A DNA stretch of 64,000 nt from assembly GCA_009377575.1 (NCBI GenBank), contig WHTU01000011.1, positions 1 through 64,000 on the forward strand, in the 5' to 3' direction. A program made the translations under genes and the position numbers. This document shows, piece after piece, positions 63,854 to 64,000 of this stretch (the first letter of the stretch is position 1; each line of letters opens with the position of its first letter). Under the pieces are notes generated by a model. The model saw only the letters and a list, made by a program, of their open reading frames with translations, made no database searches and was not told the DNA's origin. This stretch comes from Nitrososphaeraceae archaeon. Its GTDB lineage: Archaea; Thermoproteota; Nitrososphaeria; Nitrososphaerales; Nitrososphaeraceae.

Positions 63854-64000
63854 TTCTCTTATTTACTTTTGTCCATATTTGTTCCAGATCTAAGAAAATT
63901 ATTAATGGATAAGATGGTTGATAGATATACTCATTTTATACTCTTTTTTGTTTGGGATGCTATTTGATCAAAAGCAGTGATATTTGATTCAAGATAGTCA

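Noticed and set aside
1-64000. CRISPR array or IS element
   Set aside because: No regularly spaced repeats of 24-40 bp with unique spacers and no transposase frame or long terminal inverted repeats were seen.

Overview
The window looks like a chromosomal segment of an AT-rich soil-type ammonia-oxidising archaeon (Thaumarchaeota/Nitrososphaerota, order Nitrososphaerales, most like Candidatus Nitrosocosmicus). The evidence is a TFB transcription factor, a pyruvoyl arginine decarboxylase, Lrp-TRASH and DUF4443 regulators, thaumarchaeal zinc-ribbon proteins, secreted cupredoxin-like proteins and a secreted gamma carbonic anhydrase, all on an A+T-rich background. No ammonia oxidation, rRNA or confident tRNA genes are present, so the assignment rests on protein recognition only.

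Layout. 1-6 kb: an alpha/beta hydrolase, a decayed integrase, a CBS protein and a DsbA-like thioredoxin, with long empty spacers. 5.6-8.7 kb: a copper module (Lrp-TRASH regulator, CopA ATPase, HMA chaperone) with a perfect palindrome between the divergent regulator and pump. 8.9-16.8 kb: small zinc-binding proteins, an MFS exporter, pyruvoyl arginine decarboxylase, a secreted sugar dehydrogenase, a membrane protein, PstS and a small secreted protein. 17-22.4 kb: a histidine kinase with no clear start codon, an orphan molybdate-type permease behind an ATGG microsatellite, a frameshifted UvsE, a zinc-ribbon protein and a methyltransferase. 22.4-23.5 kb: two tiny paralogous secreted proteins, each behind the same roughly 80-bp leader. 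23.8-28.4 kb: an arsenic module (HxlR regulator, ArsM, ArsC, aquaporin), then an FMN reductase and a SufR-like regulator.

28.5-38 kb: a cupredoxin pseudogene, an LpxD-like acyltransferase, a purine salvage pair (phosphoribosyltransferase, adenine deaminase), an isochorismatase-family hydrolase and a gamma carbonic anhydrase. 38-45.7 kb: a probably imported CNB/glutaredoxin/thioredoxin-reductase fusion, a multicopper oxidase-ZIP-DtxR/MntR operon, a divergent TFB and a winged-helix protein. 45.7-54.3 kb: secreted paralogs, several broken small genes (VOC, AHSA1, Rieske), an ArsR regulator, an ABM monooxygenase, an Lrp-like regulator with an NTF2-like protein, and CbtAB. 54.3-64 kb: a cupin, a DUF4443 regulator, PepSY and RTX-repeat secreted proteins, a glutaredoxin-like protein, a flavin split-barrel protein, a winged-helix/HEPN-like pair, an intact cupredoxin paralog, a Vsr-like nuclease fragment and a small membrane protein.

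Three themes stand out. Metal and metalloid handling (Cu, As, Mn/Fe/Zn, Co) is unusually dense, each module with its own regulator. At least six coding regions are interrupted by a frameshift or stop, several at short homopolymers, so the window holds either real decay or uncorrected assembly errors. There are many candidate operators: perfect palindromes or phased repeats directly upstream of regulator genes. The least explained items are the twin secreted peptides with a shared leader, the winged-helix/HEPN-like pair and the fused reductase lacking its redox cysteines.
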